Shown: positions 24,353 through 36,968 of the stretch, piece after piece
How the letters are laid out: each line of letters opens with the position of its first letter
Position numbering within the stretch: the first letter of the stretch is position 1
NCBI GenBank assembly: GCA_024970065.1
Contig: CP103908.1
Location: forward strand, 558,001 to 622,000
DNA from: Pediococcus acidilactici
GTDB taxonomy: Bacteria; Bacillota; Bacilli; Lactobacillales; Lactobacillaceae
DNA length: 64,000 nucleotides
Reading direction: 5' to 3'
Position numbers and translations under genes: made by a program
The notes under the pieces: model-generated
Database searches by the model: none
What the model was told of the DNA's origin: nothing
Seen by the model: only the letters and a program-made list of their open reading frames with translations

Positions 24353-25099
24353 ATGGATTCTAATAAGGTGAATTTATTTGATATCGAATTTGATAGTATT
24401 AGTATGGAGGAAACAGTTGAATTAGTTGATGAAAATATACAATTAGATAAAGGACTGCACCTCCTTGGAGTTAATGCAGATAAAATTAATGAGATTAATA
24501 ATAACGAAAGATTAAAAAAAATTTGTGAAGAAGCTGAAATAATAAATGCAGATGGTGCTTCGGTTATATTAGCATCAAAACTACTTGGTAAACCTCTTCC
24601 TGAAAGAGTTGCGGGTATTGATTTAATGCAAGAATTATTAGAATTAGCCAACAAAAAGAAATACCCTGTATACTTTATTGGTGCTAAGAATGAAGTTGTG
24701 AGCACGATGGTGAAAAAATTAGAAAAAAAATATAAAAATTTGCGTATTGCAGGTTATCGAGATGGTTACTTCAAAGAAAGTGAATGGCCGCAAATTTCTG
24801 AACAAATAAATCAATCAGGAGCAAAATTAGTTTTTATTGGTATTACCTCACCGATTAAAGAGTATTTTATTGATTTTTTATTAAAAAATGAGAGCCATGC
24901 TGTACTTATGGGTGTAGGTGGAAGCTTTGATGTGCTATCGGGAAAAATTAAAAGAGCTCCAGAGTGGATGCAAAAATCTAATTTAGAATGGTTATATAGA
25001 GTTTCACAAGAACCTAAGAGGCTTTTTAAAAGATATTTTGTGGGCAATACAATTTTTATAGGAAGAATAATTAAGGAGAAAGTTAATGCGAAAAAATAA
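24353..25099 (+). CDS. WecG/TagA/CpsF-family (GT26) glycosyltransferase
   Basis: A 248-residue GT26 enzyme. Recognisable parts are NADKINEI, INADGASVILASKLLGKPLPERVAGIDLM, YFIGAKNEV, FIGITSPIKEYFI and GVGGSFDVLSGKIKRAPEWMQKSNLEWLYRVSQEPKRLFKRY. The family transfers ManNAc-type sugars to lipid-linked acceptors. The adjacent epimerase gene makes UDP-ManNAc, so this is likely the second step of repeat assembly. Its end overlaps wecB by 14 bases. Confidence 0.92.
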   Translation: MDSNKVNLFDIEFDSISMEETVELVDENIQLDKGLHLLGVNADKINEINNNERLKKICEEAEIINADGASVILASKLLGKPLPERVAGIDLMQELLELANKKKYPVYFIGAKNEVVSTMVKKLEKKYKNLRIAGYRDGYFKESEWPQISEQINQSGAKLVFIGITSPIKEYFIDFLLKNESHAVLMGVGGSFDVLSGKIKRAPEWMQKSNLEWLYRVSQEPKRLFKRYFVGNTIFIGRIIKEKVNAKK

Positions 25100-26210
25100 A
25101 GTATTAGTTATTTTTGGAACACGACCAGAAGCAATAAAAATGGCTCCAGTAATTAAAGAGCTGGAGCAACGAGCAAATACTTTTGAGACTGTTGTTGTTA
25201 CAACTGGACAACATAAGGAAATGTTAGTACCTATTTTAGAGACATTTAAAATTAAGCCTAATTACGATTTGGATATTATGAAAAAATCACAAACATTAGG
25301 TGATATAACTATTAGTATTTTAAAAAAGCTTGACCCGATTATTAAAAATGAAAAACCTGATGTTGTGCTTGTGCACGGAGATACAACAACGACTTTTGCG
25401 GCAGGATTGGCTGCTTTCTATAATCAAGTAAAAATTGGGCACGTAGAAGCTGGTCTTAGAACATGGGATCTCTCTTCACCGTTCCCTGAAGAAATGAATC
25501 GCCAAAGTGTTGATGTGTTGAGCGATTTTTATTTTGCGCCTACTTTATTGAGTAAAAGAAATTTGGAAAAAGAAAATCATTCAATGGATAAGATTTACGT
25601 AACTGGAAATACAGCAATTGACGCATTGAAATATACAGTTTCTGATAATTTTACTAATAATGTTATTAATAAATTGGACAAAAATAAGAAGACCATACTA
25701 ATCACGATGCACCGAAGAGAAAATATTGGTAAGCCTATGGAAAATGTTTTTAAAGCGGTAAATAGCATTTTAGATGAACATAATGATCTACAATTTGTTT
25801 TTCCTGTACATAAAAATCCTGCTGTGAGAAACATAGTGGATAAGTACTTAAAAGGTAACTCACGGGTACATCTTGTAGAGCCAATGGACGTAATCGATTT
25901 TCATAACGTTATAAAGAAATGTTACCTAGTTATGACAGATTCTGGAGGTGTACAAGAGGAAGCTCCGTCGTTACACACCCCAGTACTTGTTTTGAGAACT
26001 GAAACTGAGCGTCCTGAAGGGGTACAAGCTGGAACGTTAAAAATCGTTGGTACAGATGAGGAAAATGTTAAAAGAGAAGTAGAAAGCCTACTTAACAATG
26101 AAGAAGAATATACGCGTATGAGTAATGCAAAGAATCCATATGGCGATGGGAATGCAAGTGTAAGAATTGCAGATGTATTGGAGGAACATTTGAAAAATGG
26201 CAGAAATTAG
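25086..26210 (+). CDS. wecB: UDP-GlcNAc 2-epimerase (non-hydrolysing)
   Basis: A 374-residue GT-B-fold enzyme converting UDP-GlcNAc to UDP-ManNAc. Hallmarks: GTRPEAIKMAPVI, TTGQHKEML, VHGDTTTTFAAGLAAF, HVEAGLRT, FPEEMNRQ, MHRRENIG and TDSGGVQEEAP. It overlaps both neighbours, a sign of tight co-translation, and supplies substrate to the GT26 enzyme. Confidence 0.95.
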   Translation: MRKNKVLVIFGTRPEAIKMAPVIKELEQRANTFETVVVTTGQHKEMLVPILETFKIKPNYDLDIMKKSQTLGDITISILKKLDPIIKNEKPDVVLVHGDTTTTFAAGLAAFYNQVKIGHVEAGLRTWDLSSPFPEEMNRQSVDVLSDFYFAPTLLSKRNLEKENHSMDKIYVTGNTAIDALKYTVSDNFTNNVINKLDKNKKTILITMHRRENIGKPMENVFKAVNSILDEHNDLQFVFPVHKNPAVRNIVDKYLKGNSRVHLVEPMDVIDFHNVIKKCYLVMTDSGGVQEEAPSLHTPVLVLRTETERPEGVQAGTLKIVGTDEENVKREVESLLNNEEEYTRMSNAKNPYGDGNASVRIADVLEEHLKNGRN

Positions 26211-27000
26211 AGATTTACAGGTTCTAGAACTTGATTTGGCTAATAATTTTGCTATTTTTTGTAAAAAATATAATCTTAGGTATTTTATGATTGGTGGGAC
26301 ACTATTAGGAGCTGTACGTCATAAAGGCTTTATACCTTGGGATGATGATATGGATTTTGGTATGCCAAGAAAAGATTACGAAAAAATGAAGAAAATCTTA
26401 TTGAATAACAGCTATCCTGGATTGAATGTACAAACATACACCGTAGATTCTAGTTATAAATATGCATTTGTTAAATTAGTGGATAATTCTATTGATGTTT
26501 TAATTGAAACAGGTGTAGAAAAACAGGTAGTGCCTGCATGGATCGATATATTTCCTTTGGATTATGTTCCTGATAAACCAGTAGTAAAAAAAATGCATTT
26601 GCTGAGTTTACTTTGGACTAGGGCCTTAATTAGTTTGAATAATATTGATAGAATTGACTTTACTAAAAAAAATAGACCTTTCAGAGAAAGAATATTGATG
26701 AAAATTGGTAAAAAAGTACATTTTAGTAAATTCTTGAATTTAAACAAACTGTATAATCGACTTAATTCTAAATTAATGAAATTTAAGGAAAGTGAGGGAG
26801 ATTACTGGTTAAATATAATGGGTTCCTATAAAGAAAAGGAAATGTTTAGAAGGGAAATTTTTGGGAAAGGCAAGTTATATAAATTTGAGAACACCAGTTT
26901 CATGGGACCTGAATTTGGTGATGAGTATTTAACTGAGCTCTACGGAGATTATATGACACCTCCGGAAGACAAAAATCATCATAAGTCGACTATAATTTAG
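26197..27000 (+). CDS. LicD-family phosphotransferase of the EPS operon
   Basis: A 267-residue LicD protein with YFMIGGTLLGAVRHKGFIPWDDDMDFGM near residues 28-55 and the C-terminal YGDYMTPPEDKNHHKS. It probably decorates the polymer with a phospho-substituent, such as phosphocholine or phosphoglycerol; the donor cannot be read from sequence. It overlaps wecB by 14 bases. The AT-rich codon use differs from the LicD at 10.5 kb, so the two have separate histories. Confidence 0.88.
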   Translation: MAEIRDLQVLELDLANNFAIFCKKYNLRYFMIGGTLLGAVRHKGFIPWDDDMDFGMPRKDYEKMKKILLNNSYPGLNVQTYTVDSSYKYAFVKLVDNSIDVLIETGVEKQVVPAWIDIFPLDYVPDKPVVKKMHLLSLLWTRALISLNNIDRIDFTKKNRPFRERILMKIGKKVHFSKFLNLNKLYNRLNSKLMKFKESEGDYWLNIMGSYKEKEMFRREIFGKGKLYKFENTSFMGPEFGDEYLTELYGDYMTPPEDKNHHKSTII

Positions 27001-27045
27001 TTTTATGTGCTAAAAGTATCAATAATAATACCTGGAGGTTTTTTT

Positions 27046-28029
27046 TTGGGGAAATATTACCTTACAGCTATCCATAGTGAAGCTAATCATGCGGGCTCTA
27101 AAGCTCAATCTGACATCGCATCTATTTTAAATAAAAACGGTTTTTTGAGTATATATGTTGATGCTGAACAGACAAAGTGGGAAAAAAGATTATTTTTTAG
27201 AAAAAATATGTTGAATAAGCTTTCAAAAATAGATGAAAAAAGTCTATTTCTTGTACAATACCCATTTTATATGGGAAGATATGCAGATTTTATAATTACG
27301 GATACAATAACTAACACATTCGATAGAAGTGCTATTCTGATACACGATATACCTTCGCTAAGAAATAAACTTGAGGACAAGTACGTAAAAAGGGAAATTA
27401 ATATTTTTAATAAATATAAATTTGTTATTGCTCATAATGAGAGTATGAAAAAATGGCTTGTGAAAAATGGATGTAAATCTAAAATAATTTTATTAAGTTT
27501 ATTTGATTACTTAGTTGATGACCAGATAGATGAAGATAAAAAAATTAGTACTAACAAAATTTATTTTGCTGGAAATTTAGAAAAGTCAAAATTTGTGTAT
27601 GATAAATCTATTGGCAATAACTTTAATGTTTTTGGAATTAATCATATAAAGGGAAAAGGAGCTTTTACCTATAGAGGTGTTGAGACACCTGAAAATTTAG
27701 TTCGAAAGCTAGTAGTAGAAAATGGCTTTGGACTAGTATGGGACGGTAATAGTATTAAAAGCTCGGACGATTATACAAAATTTAATAACCCTCATAAAGC
27801 TTCAATGTATTTGGCTAGTGAAATGCCAATAATTGTGTGGGATCAATCTGCACTTGCTAAATTTGTAATGGATAATAAGCTGGGAGTTACTATTAAGTCA
27901 CTAGATCAAATTGATGATGTTTTGAATAACATAGAAGATATCGATATAATTGAAAAAAACGTAATTGAATTTGCTAAAAAAGTAAGATCTGGTTTCTTTA
28001 CAGAGCGAGCAATTAACGAACTTACATAG
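27046..28029 (+). CDS. Galactofuranosyltransferase-like glycosyltransferase
   Basis: About 327 residues starting at TTG 27046, seven bases after GGAGG (27034-27038), giving MGKYYLTAIHSEANHAGSKAQSDI. This AGSKA start resembles WbbI-type beta-1,6-galactofuranosyltransferases. The longer frame from GTG 27007 would place that ribosome site inside the gene and is unlikely. Later segments (IYFAGNLEKSKF, FGLVWDG, NNPHKASMYLASEMPIIVWDQSALAKFV) also fit that family. UDP-galactopyranose mutase in the same operon provides UDP-Galf, supporting the call. Confidence 0.75.
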   Translation: MGKYYLTAIHSEANHAGSKAQSDIASILNKNGFLSIYVDAEQTKWEKRLFFRKNMLNKLSKIDEKSLFLVQYPFYMGRYADFIITDTITNTFDRSAILIHDIPSLRNKLEDKYVKREINIFNKYKFVIAHNESMKKWLVKNGCKSKIILLSLFDYLVDDQIDEDKKISTNKIYFAGNLEKSKFVYDKSIGNNFNVFGINHIKGKGAFTYRGVETPENLVRKLVVENGFGLVWDGNSIKSSDDYTKFNNPHKASMYLASEMPIIVWDQSALAKFVMDNKLGVTIKSLDQIDDVLNNIEDIDIIEKNVIEFAKKVRSGFFTERAINELT

Positions 28030-28056
28030 CAAATTATTGTGTATGGAGGTTTTCTT

Positions 28057-29256
28057 TTGGAAAAGATAACTTATGAAAGTGAGCCAAATAAACCTGAGTT
28101 AGCTGAATGGATACTTATTTTACTTTATCAACTTGTCATAATTTTTGGTATTCTGCAAGTTTCAATGTATAAATATTATTTAACAGGTGGATGGATGAAT
28201 AAGGTAGTGCTACTATCTGCAGCATTAATGGTAGTAATAGCTACTTTTTTCTTCAAACGTAGCTTGGATCAATGGCTTGTGTTTTTGATTTTTACATTAT
28301 TTGCGGTGTTAAATTTTCAAAAAACTGGAAACACCCAATATTTATTATTTATAAGCGTTGTTTTTGGTTTTAGTGGAATTAAAAATAAAAAAGTATTTCA
28401 AGTGTCCTTATGTACAAGTATTGCTCTGATTTTCTTCATTTTTCTAATGAGTAAATTAGGATTTATAGATAATCTTAGTTACATTAGGGGTGGATATATG
28501 CGACAATCGTTTGGACTTATTTATCCGCTCACATTTTCTTCATACATTTTTTTTATCTGTTGTTTATTTGTTGTGTCTGTAGACAAGATCAATTCGTATG
28601 TGGAAGCTGCAATCTTAGTTGGTACCGCACTGTTAGTTTTAAGGTATACGAATTCGCGTAATGATGCACTTTCTATAATACTACTAGCCTTAGCATTATT
28701 AGTAAATAAATTACACCCTATAATTAAAGAGAAACTAATTAATATAGGAATAGTAATAATGCCTATAGTAGCTTTTTTCTCTGTTTTTGTAAGTAAAATA
28801 ATATCTAATAATTCGCCTTTGCGAGGGATTGTTAATTCAATAGCAAGTGATAGGTTGTATTTACAAGATGAGCTATTTAATTATTTCTCTCCTAAACTAT
28901 TCGGACAAGTAATTGCCGAAAATGGTAATGGTGGATTGGAAGGTAAGAATGTTATATTAGGGTATTTCTACATCGACAGTTCATATACTAGGATATTTTT
29001 CCTAGGAGGAATACTAATATTTATTGTATATGTACTCATTTGGATGCGCGGTGTTAGAAAGCAGAAACTAAATAGTAATTATTTGATTAGTTTTATCTTA
29101 TTTATTATCTGGATAAATGGTATTACGCAGGATAATGCGCAAAATGCGATTTTTGATTTTATGATGCCAATTCTTTTTATGGATAATCTGAAAATATCTA
29201 AATCAAAGGATATGGCAAAATTGGATAAAAAAACTAGTTTGGAGAACTATGTATGA
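28057..29256 (+). CDS. wzy: Wzy-type EPS polymerase
   Basis: A roughly 399-residue polytopic membrane protein with about ten to twelve hydrophobic segments and a large outside loop near residues 235-300 (NNSPLRGIVNSIASDRLYLQDELFNYFSPK). These are typical of polymerases that link repeat units at the outer face, and sequence conservation in this class is low. GGAGG at 28045-28049 supports the TTG at 28057 rather than the upstream GTG. The stop overlaps the next start (ATGA). Confidence 0.8.
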   Translation: MEKITYESEPNKPELAEWILILLYQLVIIFGILQVSMYKYYLTGGWMNKVVLLSAALMVVIATFFFKRSLDQWLVFLIFTLFAVLNFQKTGNTQYLLFISVVFGFSGIKNKKVFQVSLCTSIALIFFIFLMSKLGFIDNLSYIRGGYMRQSFGLIYPLTFSSYIFFICCLFVVSVDKINSYVEAAILVGTALLVLRYTNSRNDALSIILLALALLVNKLHPIIKEKLINIGIVIMPIVAFFSVFVSKIISNNSPLRGIVNSIASDRLYLQDELFNYFSPKLFGQVIAENGNGGLEGKNVILGYFYIDSSYTRIFFLGGILIFIVYVLIWMRGVRKQKLNSNYLISFILFIIWINGITQDNAQNAIFDFMMPILFMDNLKISKSKDMAKLDKKTSLENYV

Positions 29257-30245
29257 AACCTTTATTTTCATTAGTTATCCCAGTATATAATGCTGAAAAA
29301 TATCTTGATCGTCTTTTTCAATCAATTAATAAGCAAAGCTACAAAAATTATGAAGTTCTTATTATAGATGATGGCTCCACAGATAATACTAAAGAAATTT
29401 GCTTAGATATGACTAATAAGAGTTCAAGATTTAGTTATATTAGACAGAAAAACGGTGGCGTTTCAGTTGCTAGAAACAGAGGATTAGAACGGGCAAAAGG
29501 AAAATATTTATTTTTCATCGACGCAGATGATGAGTTGATGGAGGGGGCATTACAGCAGCTAGCAGATACTGTAAGTGAAGATGAAAAGATAGATATACTT
29601 TTTTTTGGGAAAAATAATTTAAATAAATATGGGAAAATTATTAGTACTACAAGAATGCAAAATTGCCCGACGGATGTAATTAATTTTAATCTTTTAGATA
29701 ATATTTTCAAAAATAATCTCTTACCTATTACATTTAATAAAATAATTAAAAGAAATTTTATTGGCGATGTTAGATTTCGAAACATATCAATTGGGGAAGA
29801 TTTTCAATTTTATTTAGAGTTACTAAATAAAATGCCTGTAATTAAAGTAACATCTTCAGTTTTATATAATTATTACATGGAAAATGGTAATTCACTTTTT
29901 AAAAAGTATGATAGTACGAGATTTAATGTATTAAGAAAGCAAGCAAAATTACTGTATGATTTAGGAAGAAAGTTAACTTCTGATAAAAAAATGTTATATA
30001 TTTTCAGAAATAATATTAACGCGTATTCTTTGGATATGCTTTTGATTAATATTTTTAGAAAAGATAATACTGATAATTTTTTTGATAAGTTAAAATCAAT
30101 AAAAGAGTATAACAGTGCATTTGGAATTGATTTTAAGCATATGACGTACCCATTTAGTAAAAAGAAAAAAATTAAGTTATTTCTTGGAAACAAGGTTAAT
30201 TTCGTAAAAATGCTCGGATTATCGTTGTTATACAAGATAAAGTGA
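29253..30245 (+). CDS. GT2-family glycosyltransferase
   Basis: A 330-residue GT-A enzyme beginning FSLVIPVYNAEKYLDRLFQSINKQSY, with LIIDDGSTD and the metal-binding FFIDADDEL, and GEDFQFYLELL as the probable catalytic base region. It adds one sugar of the repeat unit at the inner membrane face; donor and linkage are unknown. It is coupled to wzy through ATGA. Confidence 0.92.
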   Translation: MKPLFSLVIPVYNAEKYLDRLFQSINKQSYKNYEVLIIDDGSTDNTKEICLDMTNKSSRFSYIRQKNGGVSVARNRGLERAKGKYLFFIDADDELMEGALQQLADTVSEDEKIDILFFGKNNLNKYGKIISTTRMQNCPTDVINFNLLDNIFKNNLLPITFNKIIKRNFIGDVRFRNISIGEDFQFYLELLNKMPVIKVTSSVLYNYYMENGNSLFKKYDSTRFNVLRKQAKLLYDLGRKLTSDKKMLYIFRNNINAYSLDMLLINIFRKDNTDNFFDKLKSIKEYNSAFGIDFKHMTYPFSKKKKIKLFLGNKVNFVKMLGLSLLYKIK

Positions 30246-30254
30246 GGTTATTTT

Positions 30255-31298
30255 TTGAACAATCTTATAGTTGCCCCAATGCTAACGGGGAAAGGTGGCA
30301 CAGAAACAGTTTTAAAAGGCGTTTTGCAACGCTTTAAAAATGATAAAGATATAAATATGCAACTATTGCTACTCGGTAAACCTGGAGACACTCAATGGCT
30401 AAAAGATTTAGAGGTGGAGCAGGTACATATAATTAAAAGTAAAAATAACATTATACGGACAATTATGTTGTTTATTTTCTTAACATTACATCCAAAAGTT
30501 GATAACTTAATTGCTATAAGTACAAATATTATACACGTGGCAAGTGTATATCGAAAATTTACAAGAAGAAAATTTTCGATATATTCTTGGATTCATTTTT
30601 CATTATTTAATACCACTACAGTTAACGCAAAATATTTACCTGAGGCCGATTACCATCTTGCAATAAGTTCGGGTATAAAGAATCAACTAAGAGAAATAGG
30701 TATAAAACCTGAAAGGATAAATATTATCTATAATCCTATTCCAATATTTAAAGGTAAGATTGAATATAATAACCAGAATGATTATAAATTACTTTATATT
30801 GGAAGAATTGAGTATAACCATCAAAAAAACATTGAAAGTTTATTAAAAGCACTTGTACTAGTAAAATACGATTGGAAGCTGGATGTTGTTGGAGATGGGG
30901 AAGATTTGAATAAGTGTAAGAAATTAGCAAAAAAATTAAAATTAGACGATAAGATTACGTGGTATGGTTGGCAAACAAATCCTTGGCAAGTTGTTACGAA
31001 TACCAATGCATTAGTGTTACCTAGCAATTTTGAGGGATTGCCCATGGTACTTCTTGAATCATTAAGTAGAGGAATACCATGTATTTCTTCCAACTGCCCT
31101 ACTGGACCGGAAGACATTATCCGAGATAAAGAGAATGGTAGGTTAGCACAAGTTAATAATGAATTAGATTTGGCAGATAAAATTAACTGGATGATAGAAA
31201 ATAGAGAGAAATTTAATCAAGATTATCTTAAAAGTAGTATTAAACTGTTTTACGAAAATGAATATTATACAAGATTGAAGAAAGCTTTAATTATGTAA
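30255..31298 (+). CDS. GT4-family glycosyltransferase
   Basis: A 347-residue GT-B enzyme. N-terminal GKGGTETVLKGVL is the acceptor-side glycine loop, and C-terminal YIGRIEYNHQKNIESLLKAL, VVGDGEDL and LPSNFEGLPMVLLESLSRGIPCISSNCPTGPEDII form the nucleotide-sugar site. It resembles LPS galactosyl/glucosyltransferases of the WaaB type. It starts at TTG 30255 after GTGAGG and a run of T. Confidence 0.9.
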   Translation: MNNLIVAPMLTGKGGTETVLKGVLQRFKNDKDINMQLLLLGKPGDTQWLKDLEVEQVHIIKSKNNIIRTIMLFIFLTLHPKVDNLIAISTNIIHVASVYRKFTRRKFSIYSWIHFSLFNTTTVNAKYLPEADYHLAISSGIKNQLREIGIKPERINIIYNPIPIFKGKIEYNNQNDYKLLYIGRIEYNHQKNIESLLKALVLVKYDWKLDVVGDGEDLNKCKKLAKKLKLDDKITWYGWQTNPWQVVTNTNALVLPSNFEGLPMVLLESLSRGIPCISSNCPTGPEDIIRDKENGRLAQVNNELDLADKINWMIENREKFNQDYLKSSIKLFYENEYYTRLKKALIM

Positions 31299-31320
31299 AT
31301 TTATTTTAGTGAGGAGAACA

Positions 31321-32439
31321 ATGGAATATTTAGTTGTAGGTTCTGGCCTCTTTGGCTCAGTCTTTGCCCACGAAGCGGCAAAGCGAGGACATAAAGTTAA
31401 AGTGATTGAAAAGCGCGATCACGTTGCGGGAAATATTTACACTAAAGAAGTTGAAGGAATTCAAGTTCATCAATATGGTGCGCATATTTTCCATACTAGT
31501 ATGAAGAAAATTTGGGATTACGTAAATCAATTTGCTGATTTTAACAATTACATTAATACGGTGATTGCTAATTATAATGGTGAGATTTATAGCATGCCGT
31601 TCAATATGTATACATTTAACAAGCTTTGGGGAGTTATCACTCCTGACGAAGCTAAGGCAAAGATTGAGGAACAAAAGAAGAGCGTCAAACTTGATGGTAA
31701 GCCTAAAAATTTAGAAGAACAGGCGATTTCGTTGGTTGGTCCTGATGTTTATCAGAAGTTAGTTAAAGGTTACACTGAAAAACAATGGGGACAATCAGCA
31801 ACCGATTTACCTTCCTTTATTATTCGTCGTTTACCAGTTCGATTTACATACGACAACAATTACTTTAATGATCCATACCAAGGTATTCCGATTGGCGGAT
31901 ATACCCAAATTATCGAAAAAATGTTGGATCATGAGTTGATTGAAGTAGAAACTGGTGTAGACTTCTTTGATCACAAAGAAGAATACTTAAATTCCGGGGC
32001 AAAAATTATTTTTACTGGAATGATTGATCAATTCTTTGATTACGAATTGGGCGAACTAGAATATCGAAGTTTACGTTTTGAAACTGAAGTAATGGATGTT
32101 GATGACTATCAAGGTAACGCGGTGGTTAACTACACTGATGCTGAAACTCCATATACTCGAGTTATTGAACATAAACATTTTGAATTCGGTAAGGGTAACA
32201 AGGGCAAAACAGTGGTTACTCACGAATATCCAAAGACTTGGAAGCGTGGAGATGAACCATATTATCCAGTTAACAACAAACGTAATAAAGAGCTTTATAC
32301 CAAGTATGTTGAGTTAGCTAAGGAAAAAGCACCAAGTGTATTGTTTGGTGGTCGTTTAGGTCAATACCGTTATTACAACATGGATCAAACGATTATGGCT
32401 GCTTTACAGACGGTTGAACACGAATTTGGAGAAAAATAA
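31321..32439 (+). CDS. glf: UDP-galactopyranose mutase
   Basis: A 372-residue flavoprotein that converts UDP-Galp to UDP-Galf. The FAD-binding start YLVVGSGLFGSVFAHEA, NIYTKEVEGIQVHQYGAHIFHT, the mobile-loop region and GYTEKQWGQ, then the C-terminal GRLGQYRYYNMDQTI are all characteristic. GAGGAG precedes the ATG at 31321. It shows that the EPS contains galactofuranose. Base composition rises again toward the chromosome average, so this gene may be older in the locus than the AT-rich genes before it. Confidence 0.96.
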   Translation: MEYLVVGSGLFGSVFAHEAAKRGHKVKVIEKRDHVAGNIYTKEVEGIQVHQYGAHIFHTSMKKIWDYVNQFADFNNYINTVIANYNGEIYSMPFNMYTFNKLWGVITPDEAKAKIEEQKKSVKLDGKPKNLEEQAISLVGPDVYQKLVKGYTEKQWGQSATDLPSFIIRRLPVRFTYDNNYFNDPYQGIPIGGYTQIIEKMLDHELIEVETGVDFFDHKEEYLNSGAKIIFTGMIDQFFDYELGELEYRSLRFETEVMDVDDYQGNAVVNYTDAETPYTRVIEHKHFEFGKGNKGKTVVTHEYPKTWKRGDEPYYPVNNKRNKELYTKYVELAKEKAPSVLFGGRLGQYRYYNMDQTIMAALQTVEHEFGEK

Positions 32440-32441
32440 AT

Positions 32442-33857
32442 ATGCAAGTCGTTAAGAATTATCTTTATAATGCTGCTTATCAAGTATTTATTCTGCTAGT
32501 TCCTCTAATTACTACTCCATATTTAGCCAGGGTTTTAGGACCGACTGGAGTAGGGATTAATGCGTATACAAATTCAATTATTCAGTATTTTATTTTGTTT
32601 GGAAGTATTGGAGTGAATTTGTATGGGAATCGACAGATTGCGTATGTGCGTGATGATAAAGATAAATTAACGAAAACATTCTACGAAATATTTTTAATGC
32701 GGGTAATGACAATTATATTGGCTTATGCCGCATTTTTAGTATTTTTGATGTTTACAGGTAGTTATCATACGTATTATTTTGCGCAGTCGGTTTCAATTAT
32801 CGCTGCTGCCTTTGATATCTCATGGTTTTTCATGGGAATGGAAAATTTTGGGGTAACAGTGTTACGAAATTTAATTGTTAAAATTTTAACGCTAGTTAGC
32901 ATTTTCTTATTTGTCAAATCGTATAGCGATTTATATATATATATATTAATTTTGTCACTATCGTTACTTATTGGTAACTTAACCTTATTTCCTAACTTGG
33001 GGCGTTATATTGGAAAAATTGATTTTAAGCAACTTAGAATTTGGCGACACTTAAAGCCTTCGTTGGTATTATTTGTACCACAAATTGCTACTCAAATTTA
33101 CTTGGTAGTTAACAAGACCATGTTGGGTTCGATGACTTCTGTTCAATCAGCAGGTTATTTCGATCAATCAGATAAAATGATTAAGATGGTTCTTGCAGTA
33201 GTAACAGCTACTGGAACGGTAATGCTTCCTCACGTTGCCAATGCGTTTATGAAGGGTGAGGTTGAGAAAACCAAGGAGTTTTTGTATAACAGTTTTTCTT
33301 TTGTAACTGCAATGTCAGTGCCAATGATGTTTGGAGTGGCTGCAGTGGCTCCAAAGTTTGTTCCATTATTCTTCACAGACAAGTTTATGGCAGTAATCCC
33401 ATTGATGATGCTTGAATCGGTAGTTATTTTGTTAATTGCATGGAGTAATGCACTGGGAACGCAATATTTACTGCCAACGAATCAAAATGGAGCATTCACT
33501 AAGTCAGTTATTATAGGAGCAGTTGTTAATATAGTTATTAACATCCCATTTATTTTGGCTTGGGGCGCTTTAGGGGCAACTCTTTCAACCGTACTATCAG
33601 AATTGGCGGTTACTGCATATCAGTTGTTTGTTGTTAGAGAACAAATTAAGTATCGTAGTTTATTTGCTGATACTTTTAAGTATTTATTTGCTGGTTTAAT
33701 TATGTTCCTTACCGTATTTTTCTTAGATAATAAGTTGGGGAATAATTGGTTAATGTTAATTATCGAGGTAATAGCTGGCGTAGTTATTTATTTTGTATTA
33801 TTAGTTGTACTAAAGACAAAAGTAATTAAAGATGCGAAGAACATGATTAAACGATAA
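32442..33857 (+). CDS. wzx: Wzx-type polysaccharide flippase
   Basis: A 471-residue MATE/MOP-fold membrane protein with about 12-14 helices. N-terminal NYLYNAAYQVFILLVPLITTPYLARVLGPTGVGINAYTNSIIQYFILFGSIGVNLYGNR is the standard Wzx signature. It moves the lipid-linked repeat across the membrane for Wzy. It starts two bases after glf and ends the operon. Confidence 0.93.
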   Translation: MQVVKNYLYNAAYQVFILLVPLITTPYLARVLGPTGVGINAYTNSIIQYFILFGSIGVNLYGNRQIAYVRDDKDKLTKTFYEIFLMRVMTIILAYAAFLVFLMFTGSYHTYYFAQSVSIIAAAFDISWFFMGMENFGVTVLRNLIVKILTLVSIFLFVKSYSDLYIYILILSLSLLIGNLTLFPNLGRYIGKIDFKQLRIWRHLKPSLVLFVPQIATQIYLVVNKTMLGSMTSVQSAGYFDQSDKMIKMVLAVVTATGTVMLPHVANAFMKGEVEKTKEFLYNSFSFVTAMSVPMMFGVAAVAPKFVPLFFTDKFMAVIPLMMLESVVILLIAWSNALGTQYLLPTNQNGAFTKSVIIGAVVNIVINIPFILAWGALGATLSTVLSELAVTAYQLFVVREQIKYRSLFADTFKYLFAGLIMFLTVFFLDNKLGNNWLMLIIEVIAGVVIYFVLLVVLKTKVIKDAKNMIKR

Positions 33858-33979
33858 GTGGGTATTAAATCAAATTGCGGGAGTAATAAGAAAGTATATT
33901 ATTAATAGCTCCTGTTAATTTAGCTAATAAGGGAATCAATATCTAATGATTTATGAAGTATATTTATATATCAAAGAAA

Positions 33980-34011
33980 GCCGTCAATTACAATGATTGA
34001 CGACTTTTTTA
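33980..34011 (+). terminator. Terminator of the EPS operon
   Basis: AGCCGTCAAT, loop TACAATG, ATTGACGACT then TTTTTT, about 125 bases after wzx. Confidence 0.8.
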
Positions 34012-36636
<2,625 letters not shown>

Positions 36637-36663
36637 GACAGGTTAAAGAATAAGTAGACAAAC

Positions 36664-36713
36664 AAAAATCCAGATGACTTAGGATGGTGAAGCCTGAGAA
36701 TCTGGATTTTTTA
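36664..36713 (+). terminator. Terminator after the GH63 gene
   Basis: AAAATCCAGAT and ATCTGGATTTTTT flank a 25-base loop. Confidence 0.75.
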
Positions 36714-36900
36714 TTATGCGTAATAAAATCATATATCCTATTTACAAAGCAGTTTAAAACCAACTAACGAAGGATTTGTTTAAGTATTTGATTAACGAAT
36801 TCAGAATGCTCTTTGAGAATTGACGCTCAAGCTACTAACAACTGAACATCGTTTAACTTGAAGAGGAAATTTTTTCAGGGGGTAGGAAAAAACAGTGCAA

Positions 36901-36928
36901 ATGTAAGCGGTTAACAAAAAGGTATACT
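36901..36928 (+). promoter_or_regulatory. cre site and -10 box of the first sugar operon
   Basis: ATGTAAGCGGTTAACA (36901-36916) is an excellent catabolite-responsive element for CcpA. TATACT (36923-36928) is the likely -10, so the cre covers the -35 region and binding should repress the operon when glucose is present. Confidence 0.75.
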
Positions 36929-36968
36929 GACGATGTTGAGTAATTCAAATAAGAAAGGAGGGAATAAC

